The notes: a model not told the origin generated them from the letters alone. A stretch of 64,000 bases of DNA from Streptomyces melanogenes (GCF_014649795.1 NZ_BMTS01000001.1:310001-374000), one strand, 5' to 3'. Positions 34,260-42,531 are shown, counted from the first letter of the stretch. Translations and numbers: made by a program.

Positions 34260-34913
34260 TTACGACACGTACAGCTTCCCGGGGTGCGGGTAGTTGGACC
34301 GGTAGCCCGCCAGGTCACGGGCGTCGGACGGCTTGAGCTTTATGCAGCCGTTCGACTTGTAGTCGCTGTTGCCGTCCCAGCGGTAGGGCTCGCTGCTGCC
34401 CTGCTTGCCGTTCGGGAGCATCTCGCTGTGGACGAAGAGCGCGTCGCGGTTCGTGCCACCCGGCTTGCACCGGTGCTCGCCGATGTACCAGGCGAGGCCG
34501 TGGATGCCGTGCGGGCCGCCGTCCTTGTGCGCCTCGAACGAGCGGATCTTGTAGTCACCGCTCGGCAGCACGCCCCGGTTCTTGAGGCACGAGTTCGTGC
34601 TGCCCGTCCCCGACCCGGCGCGCCAGGTCTTCACCGTGTACGTGCGGACCTTGTCCGGGTTGATCACCTGGACGTACACCAGGCTCAGCCGGGAGTTGGA
34701 GGTGTCCTTGCGGTTGATCTTGAAGGAGAGGTACGTGTAGCTGCGGGACGCGGCGGCCTTGGTGGTCGCGCCGGCGGCCGACACGGCCGACTGCTGCTGC
34801 GGGGCCTTGGCGGGCGTCGGCGCGGCGTGCGCCGGCAGGACGCCGATCCCGGTGACGGCCATCGCGACGACGGCGCCGTACGCGAACTTCGACTTCCCCC
34901 GTACCGTGGTCAT
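34260..34913 (-). CDS. Secreted YkuD-like (L,D-transpeptidase/carboxypeptidase) protein
   Basis: A 217-residue exported protein. A signal peptide (1-31) is followed by a beta-rich domain ending with HSEMLPNGKQGSS and SNGCIKLKP; the His and the Cys of SxGC are the expected catalytic pair of YkuD-type L,D-transpeptidases, which cross-link or trim peptidoglycan. Two further cysteines may form a disulfide. The match is motif-based and the overall sequence is divergent, so a related hydrolase is possible. ATG 34913 has a weak AAAGGAA upstream and is supported by the signal peptide. Confidence 0.72.
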   Translation of the reverse strand: MTTVRGKSKFAYGAVVAMAVTGIGVLPAHAAPTPAKAPQQQSAVSAAGATTKAAASRSYTYLSFKINRKDTSNSRLSLVYVQVINPDKVRTYTVKTWRAGSGTGSTNSCLKNRGVLPSGDYKIRSFEAHKDGGPHGIHGLAWYIGEHRCKPGGTNRDALFVHSEMLPNGKQGSSEPYRWDGNSDYKSNGCIKLKPSDARDLAGYRSNYPHPGKLYVS

Positions 34914-35000
34914 GGAATCGTTCCTTTCCTGAGTGGTCCCCGGAGGACTCATGTCCTCGGTGTGCGGAACACCATAGGAACCACGGCTACCGCTCGGCAT

Positions 35001-35939
35001 TCACCGTGGGTTTGAACCCATATCAACTTCGGCGGCAGCTCCGGAGGGCGGCTCATACCCGGGCGGTAGGTCGCTCGCGGTAGCCGGCTCGTGCCCGGCG
35101 GGCGGCGCCGTGCGGTCCGCGCCGGACAGGAACGCCCTGGCCTGTGCCTCGATGTGGACGGCGCCCAGCGCTCCCGCCCAGCGCGCCACCTCGCGGGCCA
35201 GCGCCTCGGCGGCCGCCGCGTCGCCGGTGGTACGGGCGAGGACCGCGAGCAGCATCTGCTGCGAGAGCGTGCCCGGGACCAGCCCGGCCCGCGCCCCCAA
35301 CTCGGTGGCCCGCTCCCAGCGTTCGCGCGCCCGCACGGGGTCACCGGCGTCGTGGTCGTGGTCGCCGAGGTGGCGCAGGGCCTCCCGGGCGAGCCGGTCG
35401 TCGCCGTGTCCGGCGGCGCGCAGGGCGGCCGCGTAATGGGCGGGCGCGGAGTCGCGCTCGGCGAACAGGTTGTCCGCTATCAGGCCGAGGTACATCTCCG
35501 CCCAGCCCGCCCGTACGGCGTCCGGCGCCCGCTCGCGCAGCGATACGGCCCGGCGCCGGACTTCGGCGAGCGCCCGCGCGTCCTTGCCCTCCGGGCCGAG
35601 CCGGAAGCTCCCGCCGACGAAGATCTGGCCCGCGTAGTCGTGCCGCAGCCCCAGGAACGCCAGGTCCCAGCGGTCGTCGGAGTCGAGGTCGGCGGCGCCC
35701 TCCTCGGCGACGGCCAGCCGCTTCGCCGTCAGGTCGGTCCCGCCGAACCAGTCGCTCTCCAGGGCGACTTCGACCGCCGCCAGGGCGATCCGCGCCCGGC
35801 TCCCCTCGTCCCCCGGCTCCGTCGCGTCGAGGAGAGCCGCCGCCCGGCGCCACCGCCCGCCCCGGGCCAGCTCCAGCGCGGCCGCGATCACGTCGTCGAC
35901 CGGGACCCGACTCCTCTTGCCCATCTCGGTGTTCGTCAT
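35001..35939 (-). CDS. TPR-like helical-repeat protein
   Basis: A 312-residue cytoplasmic protein made almost entirely of alpha-helical pairs (RWRRAAALLDATEPGDEGSR, SDDRWDLAFLGLRHDYAG, RAGWAEMYLGLIADN, REALRHLGDHDHDAGDPVRA), resembling tetratricopeptide repeats. Such proteins usually mediate protein contacts; the partner is unknown. It is divergent from a MarR regulator, and a 9-bp inverted repeat lies between the two starts, so it is the likely target of that regulator. ATG 35939 is chosen; an in-frame ATG at 35924 is possible, and neither has a good ribosome site. Confidence 0.75.
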   Translation of the reverse strand: MTNTEMGKRSRVPVDDVIAAALELARGGRWRRAAALLDATEPGDEGSRARIALAAVEVALESDWFGGTDLTAKRLAVAEEGAADLDSDDRWDLAFLGLRHDYAGQIFVGGSFRLGPEGKDARALAEVRRRAVSLRERAPDAVRAGWAEMYLGLIADNLFAERDSAPAHYAAALRAAGHGDDRLAREALRHLGDHDHDAGDPVRARERWERATELGARAGLVPGTLSQQMLLAVLARTTGDAAAAEALAREVARWAGALGAVHIEAQARAFLSGADRTAPPAGHEPATASDLPPGYEPPSGAAAEVDMGSNPR

Positions 35940-35946
35940 GGCGAGG

Positions 35947-35987
35947 AAGGTAGTTATCGAAAAAACTATCCACAAGAAAACTACCTT
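35947..35987. promoter_or_regulatory. AT-rich inverted repeat between TPR-like and MarR genes
   Basis: AAGGTAGTT (35947-35955) and AACTACCTT (35979-35987) are perfect 9-bp arms. Between them TAGTTTT-like words repeat. The 41-bp block is strongly AT-rich in this genome and overlaps the probable promoters of both divergent genes, so it is a likely MarR operator. Confidence 0.7.
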
Positions 35988-36054
35988 GGGCGTAACGCGG
36001 TAAAGCCGTAAGCCGTGAAGCCGTAGGGCATCGAGACGTGAAGAGGGGGTTGCC

Positions 36055-36561
36055 GTGCCGGAAGACTCGGCCGATCGGCAGGTGGCGCGCTGGGCGCGGG
36101 AGTTGGATCCGTACGACCCGGTGAAGGAGGCGATCGTGATGCGCCTGGCGATCCTGGGGCGGTACCTCGCCCAGACCCGCCGGGAGGCCCTGGACTCCGA
36201 CGGGCTCAGGCACGGGGAGTTCAAGATGCTCCTGATGCTCCGCCGCCAGGGCCCGCCCTACACCACGAGCCCGTCCCGGCTCGCCGATCTGCTCGGCCTC
36301 ACCCGGGGCGCGCTGTCGGCCCGGCTCGGGCCGCTGGAGCAGGCCGGGCTGCTCACCCGGACGACCGACGCGACCGACCGCCGCCGCGTCCACGTACAGC
36401 TGACCGAGGCCGGGCACGCGGCGCTGCGGGGGCATCTCGACTCCGAGGGCCGGGGCGAGGACGCCCTGCTGTCGGTGCTCGACGACGACGAGCGGCACGC
36501 CCTCGCCGGTCTGCTGCGCAAGCTGGTCGTGGGCGTCGAGTCCGGGCCCGGGGCGGCTTGA
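36055..36561 (+). CDS. MarR-family transcription regulator
   Basis: A 168-residue winged helix-turn-helix regulator. The DNA-binding core is about residues 45-120 (SRLADLLGLTRGALSARLGPLEQAGLLTRTTDATDRRRVHVQLT, read in pieces). No cysteine sensor is seen in the N-terminus, so it probably binds a small ligand. GTG 36055 has GAGGGGG about six bases upstream. It is divergent from the TPR-like gene across an AT-rich inverted repeat. A short hairpin at 36567-36583 follows. Confidence 0.9.
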   Translation: MPEDSADRQVARWARELDPYDPVKEAIVMRLAILGRYLAQTRREALDSDGLRHGEFKMLLMLRRQGPPYTTSPSRLADLLGLTRGALSARLGPLEQAGLLTRTTDATDRRRVHVQLTEAGHAALRGHLDSEGRGEDALLSVLDDDERHALAGLLRKLVVGVESGPGAA

Positions 36562-36566
36562 CACGC

Positions 36567-36583
36567 CCGGTCACTCTGACCGG
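36567..36583 (+). terminator. Terminator after the MarR gene
   Basis: CCGGTCA-CTC-TGACCGG is a perfect 7-bp hairpin six bases after the stop. A second small repeat, GGTCAC-N5-GTGACC, follows at 36591. Confidence 0.6.
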
Positions 36584-36765
36584 ATCGGTCGGTCACCCTG
36601 TGTGACCACGTGGGTATCACCCGTCCCGCCGTCCACAGGGCGGCCCTGGCGCAGCCGGATTGGCCACTTTAAGTGGTCGCACACCCCGTGCATTTCGCGG
36701 AAGTACGGCGCAAGCTGGAATCGGAGCCGGGCCGTCTATCCCCGAGCAGACGGCCCCGCTCTCTC

Positions 36766-36800
36766 CGGGGCGCCGCCGAACGCGGGAGGACGGCGCCCCG
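36766..36800. terminator. Terminator beyond the oxygenase gene
   Basis: CGGGGCGCCG (36766-36775) pairs with CGGCGCCCCG (36791-36800) across 15 bases, 29 bp beyond the minus-strand stop at 36829. Confidence 0.55.
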
Positions 36801-36828
36801 AAAACACGCCCGCGCACGGGCCCCGCTC

Positions 36829-37839
36829 TCAGCCCACCAGATCCGGGTGGTGCAGCCGGGCCACCTGCGGGTGGGCGCGCAGCCACCCCTTCAGCTCGTT
36901 GCGGCCGTACTCGGCGTGCAGCGGGTTGTCCGTGCTGTGCGCCACGCCCGGCGCGTGCGCCAGATAGTCGCCGGGGACCGTGTCGACACGGGCGTCCAGG
37001 CGCGGGTTGTAGAAGAACGGCACCGAGTACCGCTCCACCGCTCCGGGCGGCGAGACCACCCGGTGGTCGGTCGCGGAGAGGTAGCCCTCGGTCGCGATCT
37101 CCAGGAGCTCGCCGAGGTTGACGACGAAGGCGCCGGGCAGCGGCGGTACGTCCACGAAGCCGTCCCCGAGCCGGACTTGGAGCCCGCCCACCGAGTCCTG
37201 GAGCAGCAGCGTGAGGAAGCCGTAGTCCTTGTGGGCGCCGACGCCCTGGCCGTCGCCCTCCGGCGCGCTTCCGGGGTAGCGGATCAGCTTGGTGTGCAGA
37301 TGCGGGCGCTCGGCGAAGGCGGCGTCGAAGAAGTCGGCCGGGGCGCCGATCGAAGCCAGCAGCTCCTGGAGCAGCCGGTGCGCCACGGCTGCGAGCCGGT
37401 CCTGCCAGTCGAGGACGACGGTGCGCAGCTCGGGCAGCGCGTCGGGCCACTGGTTCGGCCCCTCCAGCCAGCGGTACGCCGGGTCGTCGGGCCCCACCTC
37501 GGGCGCGGGCCGCTCGGCCCCGACGTCCAGCTGGTCGCGCCAGTCCGAACGCCCGCCCGTCAGCTCGTGGCCGATGCGGGTGTAGCCCCGGAAGTGCGGC
37601 GAGCGCAGATTGCTCAGGGCGAGCCGGTCGGCCTCCGGCAGCGCGAAGAACTCCCTGGTCAGCCGCAATATTCGGGCGACCTCGGCGTCGTCGATGCCAT
37701 GTCCGGTGAGGTGGAAGAACCCGGTGTCGCGAGCCGCTCGGTGCAGCCCCTCGCGGAAGGCGTCACGCGTGGCCGGGTCGTCGGCCTGCGAGAGGGCGAC
37801 CACGGGGAGTGAGGTGGGAAGCAGGGTGGTGCTGGACAT
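36829..37839 (-). CDS. Isopenicillin-N-synthase-family 2-oxoglutarate/Fe(II) oxygenase
   Basis: A 336-residue non-haem iron oxygenase. The iron triad His203-x-Asp205 (in GAHKDYGFL) and His259 (in ATDHRVV) is intact, and Arg270-x-Ser272 (RYSVPFF) is the 2-oxoglutarate-binding pair. The N-terminal region FFHLTGHGID is the usual family start. Related enzymes hydroxylate, desaturate or ring-close small molecules, including sulfur-containing ones; the substrate here is unknown. ATG 37839 has no strong ribosome site. A leader-peptide reading frame lies 193 bp upstream on the same strand, which suggests attenuation control. Confidence 0.88.
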   Translation of the reverse strand: MSSTTLLPTSLPVVALSQADDPATRDAFREGLHRAARDTGFFHLTGHGIDDAEVARILRLTREFFALPEADRLALSNLRSPHFRGYTRIGHELTGGRSDWRDQLDVGAERPAPEVGPDDPAYRWLEGPNQWPDALPELRTVVLDWQDRLAAVAHRLLQELLASIGAPADFFDAAFAERPHLHTKLIRYPGSAPEGDGQGVGAHKDYGFLTLLLQDSVGGLQVRLGDGFVDVPPLPGAFVVNLGELLEIATEGYLSATDHRVVSPPGAVERYSVPFFYNPRLDARVDTVPGDYLAHAPGVAHSTDNPLHAEYGRNELKGWLRAHPQVARLHHPDLVG

Positions 37840-38254
37840 GAGCGGGTTCCGTTTCCGTTCCGGGATGTACGGAGGTCCTGTTCCCGGGGTTGGCGGGAGG
37901 GAGGCCCGGGACGGATCGGCGTATGGGTGCGCCGGAACCGGAGGGACCGCGACAGGACCGTTGGCAGAAGGGCGAAGGGCCGGGGCGGGCGGAAAGCCGG
38001 GCCGGGGCCGTGGCCGCGAAGGCCGCGAGGGTCAGTCCTGCGGGCGACAGCTCATGCTGGTGACGCGCACGTAGTCCACGTGTCGGCGCATCACCAGAAG
38101 AGTCATGCCTTGAGGGTACGCCCACGGCGCCCGCTCGCGGACGAGACCTTCCCCACACCCCTGCTTCACGCCCGGTTCAGGCCCCGGCCACCTCGCTCCC
38201 ACGGGAACGGACCCGGACGCCCCGGACGCGGGGTTGCCCGACCAGTGACCCCGG
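37840..38254. other. Leader region upstream of the oxygenase gene
   Basis: This 415-bp region holds the probable leader peptide (38032-38106) and about 190 bp between its stop and the oxygenase start. That stretch is rich in GGCC-type repeats that could form alternative hairpins, but no single clean terminator/antiterminator was resolved by eye. Confidence 0.5.
38032..38106 (-). CDS. Probable attenuator leader peptide
   Basis: A 24-residue frame containing RRHVDYVRVTSMSC near its C-terminus. Short Streptomyces leader peptides with an RxHVDLxR core and a terminal Cys often precede sulfur-metabolism genes and act by ribosome stalling; this one matches that pattern. ATG 38106 has AAGG just upstream; an internal ATG five codons in is also possible. 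The stop lies 193 bp upstream of the oxygenase gene on the same strand, so translation of the peptide may control it. The peptide itself is unlikely to have an enzymatic role. Confidence 0.62.
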   Translation of the reverse strand: MTLLVMRRHVDYVRVTSMSCRPQD

Positions 38255-38629
38255 CTAGTGGACCATCCCCTGCTTCCGCGCCTGGCGTCCCGCCGCACCG
38301 TCGCGGCAGCCCTCCACCCACAGCGCGGGGTTGTAGCCCGCCTTCACCCCGCCGCGCCCGGCCGACCGCCACCGCTCGCAGCCGCCCTTGAGCAGCATGC
38401 GGGCCTCGGCGCCGGTGCGGTCGTAGTGGCGCGCGCGGGAGCCCGCGATGAACCCCGACTCGTACGCGATGTCATCGGCCCACGGCGGCCGGTCGTTGTA
38501 CTCCCAGATGAGGTAAGAAGCCGCCGTCAGCAGCAGGGTGACGGCGGCGGCGATCGCGCCGACCCTCTTCAGGCGCGCGCGGCGGGGGGTGCGGTGCGCG
38601 CCGATGGTGTGATGCCCCAACAAGACCAT
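38255..38629 (-). CDS. Small membrane-anchored hypothetical protein
   Basis: A 124-residue protein that I do not recognise. One hydrophobic helix (about residues 22-44, VGAIAAAVTLLLTAASYLIW) follows a basic N-terminus, so the C-terminal 80 residues probably lie outside. That part is basic, with two cysteines (KGGCERW and WVEGCRDG) that could pair. ATG 38629 is used. It lies 148 bp upstream of the leader peptide on the same strand. No enzymatic motif is present. Confidence 0.65.
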   Translation of the reverse strand: MVLLGHHTIGAHRTPRRARLKRVGAIAAAVTLLLTAASYLIWEYNDRPPWADDIAYESGFIAGSRARHYDRTGAEARMLLKGGCERWRSAGRGGVKAGYNPALWVEGCRDGAAGRQARKQGMVH

Positions 38630-38757
38630 GACCGCACCATGTCAGCCGGGACCTTTCCCGGATGTTTCGTCAAAGGCCGTTGACAGGATCCAGGGGGCGG
38701 GCGCGCTGATCCGATCGGGGCAACCCCCAGCCTGCCTACCGCGCCCGGCGTCCCGGG

Positions 38758-38943
38758 TTGGCGAGAGTCGTACGCGATCAGCCGCACACGCCGGCCCGCC
38801 CACCAGCCAAGGGACCCCCCTGCTCCGTCGCCTCCGACGAACCCCGGGAGCTGACGCCCCGTGAGCAGGCGGGCCTCGCGTTCGCGGGCCAGGTGCTCGG
38901 CAGCTTCCTCGGCGGTGCGCCGCTGCGCGGCGCGGGCCTCTGA
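38758..38943 (+). CDS. Doubtful short hypothetical protein
   Basis: A 61-residue frame that begins with TTG and has no good ribosome site. Its C-terminus (AGLAFAGQVLGSFLGGAPL) is hydrophobic. The only support for real coding is that the stop lies ten bases before a strong terminator hairpin facing in this direction and that third-position GC is high. It may equally be chance. Confidence 0.25.
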   Translation: MARVVRDQPHTPARPPAKGPPCSVASDEPRELTPREQAGLAFAGQVLGSFLGGAPLRGAGL

Positions 38944-38952
38944 CAGCGCGAG

Positions 38953-38988
38953 GCGGGCGCCCACCCCTCGGAAGGGGTGGGCGCCCGC
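38953..38988. terminator. Strong bidirectional terminator
   Basis: A 16-bp perfect stem (GCGGGCGCCCACCCCT and its complement) with the loop CGGA, followed on the plus strand by TTT. It lies 22 bp beyond the minus-strand stop of the M4 protease. Confidence 0.87.
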
Positions 38989-39010
38989 TTTCGCACGTTC
39001 CGCAGCCGGA

Positions 39011-40645
39011 TCAGCTCACGCTGACCGCGGCCCAGGCCGCGTTGACCGCCTTGTACTCGGCGCTGCTGGCGCCGTAGAGCGCGCTCGCCGCGTTGAGCGT
39101 GGCGGTGCGGGCGCCCGCGTAGTTGGTCGTCGACGTCATGTACGTGGTGAGCGCCTTGTACCAGATCTGCACGGCCTTGTCCCGGCCGATGCCGGTGACC
39201 GTGGAGCCGTTCGAGGTGGGCGAGTTGTAGCTGACGCCGTTGATGGTCTTGGCGCCGCTGCCCTCCGAGAGCAGGTAGAAGAAGTGGTTGGCCGGGCCCG
39301 ACGAGTAGTGCACGTCGAGGTTGCCGAGGCCGGAGTACCAGCTGTCCTTGGACCCGCCGTCCTTGCTCGGCTTGTCCATGTACCGCAGCGGCGTGCCGTC
39401 ACCGTTGATGTCGATCTTCTCGCCGATGAGGTAGTCGCCGACGTCGGTGGAGTTGTTCGCGTAGAACTCCACCGAGGTGCCGAAGATGTCCGAGGTCGCC
39501 TCGTTGAGGCCGCCGGACTCACCGCTGTAGTTCAGGTTGGCGGTGGCCGCCGTCAGACCGTGCGACATCTCGTGCCCGGCCACGTCCAGCGAGGTCAGCG
39601 GGGCGGCGTTGCCGGACCCGTCGCCGTACGTCATGCAGAAGCAGCTGTCGTCCCAGAACGCGTTGACGTAGCTGTTGCCGTAGTGCACCCGGCTGTAGGA
39701 CGCCACGCCGTCGTTCTTGATGCCGTTGCGGCCCAGCACGTTCTTGTAGAAGTCCCAGGTGACCGCCGCGCCGTAGTGCGCGTCGACGGCCGCGGTCTGG
39801 GTGTTGGAGGCCAGCCCGTTGCCCCACACGTCGTCCGCGTCGGTCAGGAGCGTGCCCTTGCCCGAGGTCTTGTGGGCGAGGTTGTACGTCTTGTGGGCGC
39901 CCCGGGCGGAGTCGCTGAGCTGGTAGGTCGACCCGGAGAGCGTGGTGCCCAGGGTCACCTTGCCGCTGTACTCGCTGTTGCCCGTACCGGTCTTGACGGC
40001 CTGCCACTCGGAGAGCTTCTTGCCGGTGGTGGCGTCCGTGACGACGTGCAGCTGGCTCGGGGTGCCGTCGTCCTGGAAGCCGCCGACGACCGTCTCGTAG
40101 GCGAGCACCGGGGTGCCGCTCGCCGCCCAGATCACCTTGCGCGGCGCCTGGTCGGCGGTGGCCTTCTGGGCGCCGGCGCCCTTGGCGGCGGTGAGCGCCC
40201 TCTGCTGGACGGTGGCCGCGCCGAGCGCGGGGGTGGTGGAGGCGACCTTGATGGCGGCTCTGGTCGCCCGGGTCACGCCCGCCGGCTTGCCCGCCTTGGT
40301 CTCGTGGACGACGAGGTCGCCGCCGAGGACGGGCAGTCCGGCGTAGGTGCGCTCGTAACGGGTGTGGACGGCGCCGTCGGCGTCCTTGATCACATCGCGG
40401 ACGACCAGCTTCTCCTGGGCGCCGAGGCCCAGTTCACCGGCGGTCCTGGCGGTGGTGGCGTTCGCCTCGCGGATCAGCTCGGCCCGCTGGGAGGCGGAGA
40501 GGCGGAGCGGCTGCGCGGAAGAGCCGTCGGCCGTGGGGGAGGCGCCGGCGGATCCGGAGGACAGGCCGGTGAGGCCTGCGGCGAGCAGCGCGGCGGCGGC
40601 GACGGAGCCGGCGACGCGCGTAGAACGCGATATACGAGAGGTCAC
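39011..40645 (-). CDS. Secreted M4 metalloprotease precursor (third copy)
   Basis: A 544-residue exported zinc endopeptidase. A signal peptide (1-36) is followed by FTP and PepSY prodomains (about 45-215; YERTYAGLPVLGGDLVVHE is the FTP hallmark) and the catalytic domain (about 230-544). HEMSH (His358, Glu359, His362) and Glu381 (in GGLNEATSD) are the zinc ligands and catalytic residue. Its mature domain resembles both other M4 proteases in the window. The start is GTG 40645 because AAAGGGA lies about eight bases upstream. A 13-bp inverted repeat 108 bp upstream of the start may be its operator. Confidence 0.93.
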   Translation of the reverse strand: MTSRISRSTRVAGSVAAAALLAAGLTGLSSGSAGASPTADGSSAQPLRLSASQRAELIREANATTARTAGELGLGAQEKLVVRDVIKDADGAVHTRYERTYAGLPVLGGDLVVHETKAGKPAGVTRATRAAIKVASTTPALGAATVQQRALTAAKGAGAQKATADQAPRKVIWAASGTPVLAYETVVGGFQDDGTPSQLHVVTDATTGKKLSEWQAVKTGTGNSEYSGKVTLGTTLSGSTYQLSDSARGAHKTYNLAHKTSGKGTLLTDADDVWGNGLASNTQTAAVDAHYGAAVTWDFYKNVLGRNGIKNDGVASYSRVHYGNSYVNAFWDDSCFCMTYGDGSGNAAPLTSLDVAGHEMSHGLTAATANLNYSGESGGLNEATSDIFGTSVEFYANNSTDVGDYLIGEKIDINGDGTPLRYMDKPSKDGGSKDSWYSGLGNLDVHYSSGPANHFFYLLSEGSGAKTINGVSYNSPTSNGSTVTGIGRDKAVQIWYKALTTYMTSTTNYAGARTATLNAASALYGASSAEYKAVNAAWAAVSVS

Positions 40646-40752
40646 GCGAGCGTCCCTTTCTGAGGGGGGAGGTGTGGGGGGTGCGGGTGCCACGTGCGAC
40701 CACAGCGTTGCAGGCAAGGCGCGTACATGTCATGAAGGTGTCGCCGGAATGA

Positions 40753-40807
40753 CCGGAAAGCAACTGCGGGGCGGTGAGCCGGGGTGGAAGGGGAAGTTGC
40801 TTTCCGG
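40753..40807. repeat. 13-bp inverted repeat upstream of the M4 protease gene
   Basis: CCGGAAAGCAACT (40753-40765) is repeated in inverse as AGTTGCTTTCCGG (40795-40807) with 29 bases between. It lies 108-162 bp upstream of the GTG of the protease gene, so it could be paired operators or a looped regulator site. Confidence 0.6.
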
Positions 40808-40965
40808 CCAAGGGATTTCAGGAGTGCCTGGTCGTCGTGGGTCAAGCTGTGAACCAGCTGTGACTTTCCGTGGTGGCTGGAAAGTGACCTTCGATGTGAA
40901 GGCGGGTGCGGCCGTGGGGGAGGGGTCTGGACGTGCGGCGGCGTACGTGGCTACTGTCTTCTGCA

Positions 40966-40987
40966 CATACTCAAAAAATTGAGTATG
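40966..40987. promoter_or_regulatory. AT-rich operator-like palindrome
   Basis: CATACTCAA-AAAA-TTGAGTATG is a perfect 9-bp inverted repeat, 18 bp before the ATG of the SnoaL-like gene. It overlaps the expected promoter or leader and resembles HxlR/MarR-type sites. Confidence 0.65.
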
Positions 40988-41005
40988 CAAGGGAAGAGGT
41001 GGCTG

Positions 41006-41404
41006 ATGGCGACGAGCGCCTTCCGCAAGGCCGTGGAGTCCGGCGACCACGCCGCGATCGAGGAACTGCTCGCGGAGAACGTGGTGTTCACCAGCCCGGT
41101 GGCGTTCAAGCCGTACCCGGGCAGGGCGATCACGGCGGCGATCCTGCGGGGTGTGAGCCGGGTCTTCACCGACTTCCGCTATGTGCGGGAGATCGTCGGC
41201 ACCGACGGCCGGGACCAGGCACTGGTCTTCACGGCCAAGGTCGACGGGCTGGAGGTCAACGGCTGCGACTTCCTCCACTTCGACGAGGACGGGCTCATCG
41301 ACGACCTCACGGTGATGGTGCGCCCGCTGTCCGGCGCGAACGCGCTGTCCCAGGCCATGGGGGCCCAGTTCGACCGCATCCGCGCGGAGGCCGCCGCGGG
41401 CTGA
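41006..41404 (+). CDS. SnoaL-like (NTF2-fold) protein
   Basis: A 132-residue cytoplasmic protein of the SnoaL/NTF2-like superfamily, with a helix pair followed by curved beta sheet (FRKAVESGDHAAIEELLAENVVF; FKPYPGRAITAAIL; FTAKVDGLEVNGCDFLHF). These proteins include small isomerases, cyclases and stress-response factors; no specific activity is assigned. The ATG at 41006 has GGGAAGAGG upstream. A perfect palindrome just upstream suggests single-operator control, but its regulator is not adjacent. The gene converges with ohr across a strong terminator. Confidence 0.82.
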   Translation: MATSAFRKAVESGDHAAIEELLAENVVFTSPVAFKPYPGRAITAAILRGVSRVFTDFRYVREIVGTDGRDQALVFTAKVDGLEVNGCDFLHFDEDGLIDDLTVMVRPLSGANALSQAMGAQFDRIRAEAAAG

Positions 41405-41418
41405 GCGTGCACGAAAGA

Positions 41419-41454
41419 GCCCGGGCCCACGAGGTGTTCCTCGTGGGCCCGGGC
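41419..41454. terminator. Strong bidirectional terminator
   Basis: A 16-bp perfect stem (GCCCGGGCCCACGAGG and its complement) with the loop TGTT, followed by CTTTG on the plus strand. Confidence 0.88.
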
Positions 41455-41473
41455 CTTTGTGTCGCGGGAGCCG

Positions 41474-41884
<411 letters not shown>

Positions 41885-41940
41885 GGGATGCCTCTTCTTC
41901 CGTCCGGTGGTGAGCGGCGTCCGCTCTCCTCTGCACTGAA

Positions 41941-41971
41941 GAGTTGCACACAACTAAATTGTGCGCAACTC
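41941..41971. promoter_or_regulatory. OhrR operator
   Basis: GAGTTGCACACAA (41941-41953) and TTGTGCGCAACTC (41959-41971) form an inverted repeat with 12 of 13 positions paired and five bases between. It sits between the divergent ohr and ohrR genes. Confidence 0.85.
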
Positions 41972-42000
41972 AATGACGGGCGACAAGCTACCCTGGTGTC

Positions 42001-42486
42001 ATGAGCTCCTCGTCGACCCCCGCCGCCGCGTCGCACCCGCCCCTGGCGTCCGACGTGGATCTGCTCCGCCTGGACCACCAGGTCTGCTTCTCGCTGCACG
42101 CCGCGTCGCGCGCGTTCGGCGGCGTCTACCGCGACGCGCTCAAGGACCTGGGCCTGACCTATCCGCAGTACCTGGTGATGCTGGTGCTGTGGGAGCACGG
42201 CCCGCAGCCCGTCAAGGTGATCGGCGAGCGGCTGCGGCTCGACTCGGGCACGCTCTCGCCCCTTCTGAAGCGGCTGGAGACGGCGGGTCTGGTGACTCGC
42301 GAGCGCAGCGCCGAGGACGAGCGCTCGGTGGTGGTGCGGCTCACCGAGCAAGGCTCCGACCTGCGGGACCGTGCGCTGCCCGTACCCCTGAAGATCCTTT
42401 CGGCCACGGGGCTCTCGGTGCCGGAGGTGCTCGCGCTCCAGCAGCTCCTGGGGCGGATCACGAACGCCCTGGACCAGGCGCACTGA
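42001..42486 (+). CDS. ohrR: Peroxide-sensing MarR-family repressor
   Basis: A 161-residue MarR-family regulator. Cys29 (in DHQVCFSLHAASRAF) is the conserved peroxide-sensing cysteine of OhrR, and the winged helix-turn-helix spans about 60-130 (KVIGERLRLDSGTLSPLLKRLE). When Cys29 is oxidised, repression of ohr is relieved (known mechanism). ATG 42001 is the start of the family N-terminus. The gene is divergent from ohr across the operator and ends near a terminator. Confidence 0.95.
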   Translation: MSSSSTPAAASHPPLASDVDLLRLDHQVCFSLHAASRAFGGVYRDALKDLGLTYPQYLVMLVLWEHGPQPVKVIGERLRLDSGTLSPLLKRLETAGLVTRERSAEDERSVVVRLTEQGSDLRDRALPVPLKILSATGLSVPEVLALQQLLGRITNALDQAH

Positions 42487-42491
42487 AAGCG

Positions 42492-42522
42492 CCGGGCCGC
42501 GCCCCGGCGGGGCGCGGCCCGG
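42492..42522. terminator. Bidirectional terminator
   Basis: A 14-bp perfect stem (CCGGGCCGCGCCCC and its complement) with the loop GGC between convergent genes. Confidence 0.82.
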
Positions 42523-42531
42523 GCGCAGCGG

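Larger units (their letters stand above)
38630..39010. other. Intergenic region before the third M4 protease gene
   Basis: These 381 bp contain a doubtful short frame on the plus strand (38758-38943) and a very strong hairpin (38953-38988). Nothing else was recognised. Confidence 0.45.
40646..41005. other. Divergent intergenic region with two inverted repeats
   Basis: These 360 bp hold the protease promoter, a 13-bp inverted repeat (40753-40807) and a 9-bp AT-rich operator-like repeat (40966-40987) before the SnoaL-like gene. No gene was seen. Confidence 0.55.

Noticed and set aside
38569..38964. A minus-strand frame of 131 codons before the small membrane protein
   Set aside because: No ribosome site, no domain, and it crosses a strong terminator hairpin; it is probably chance.
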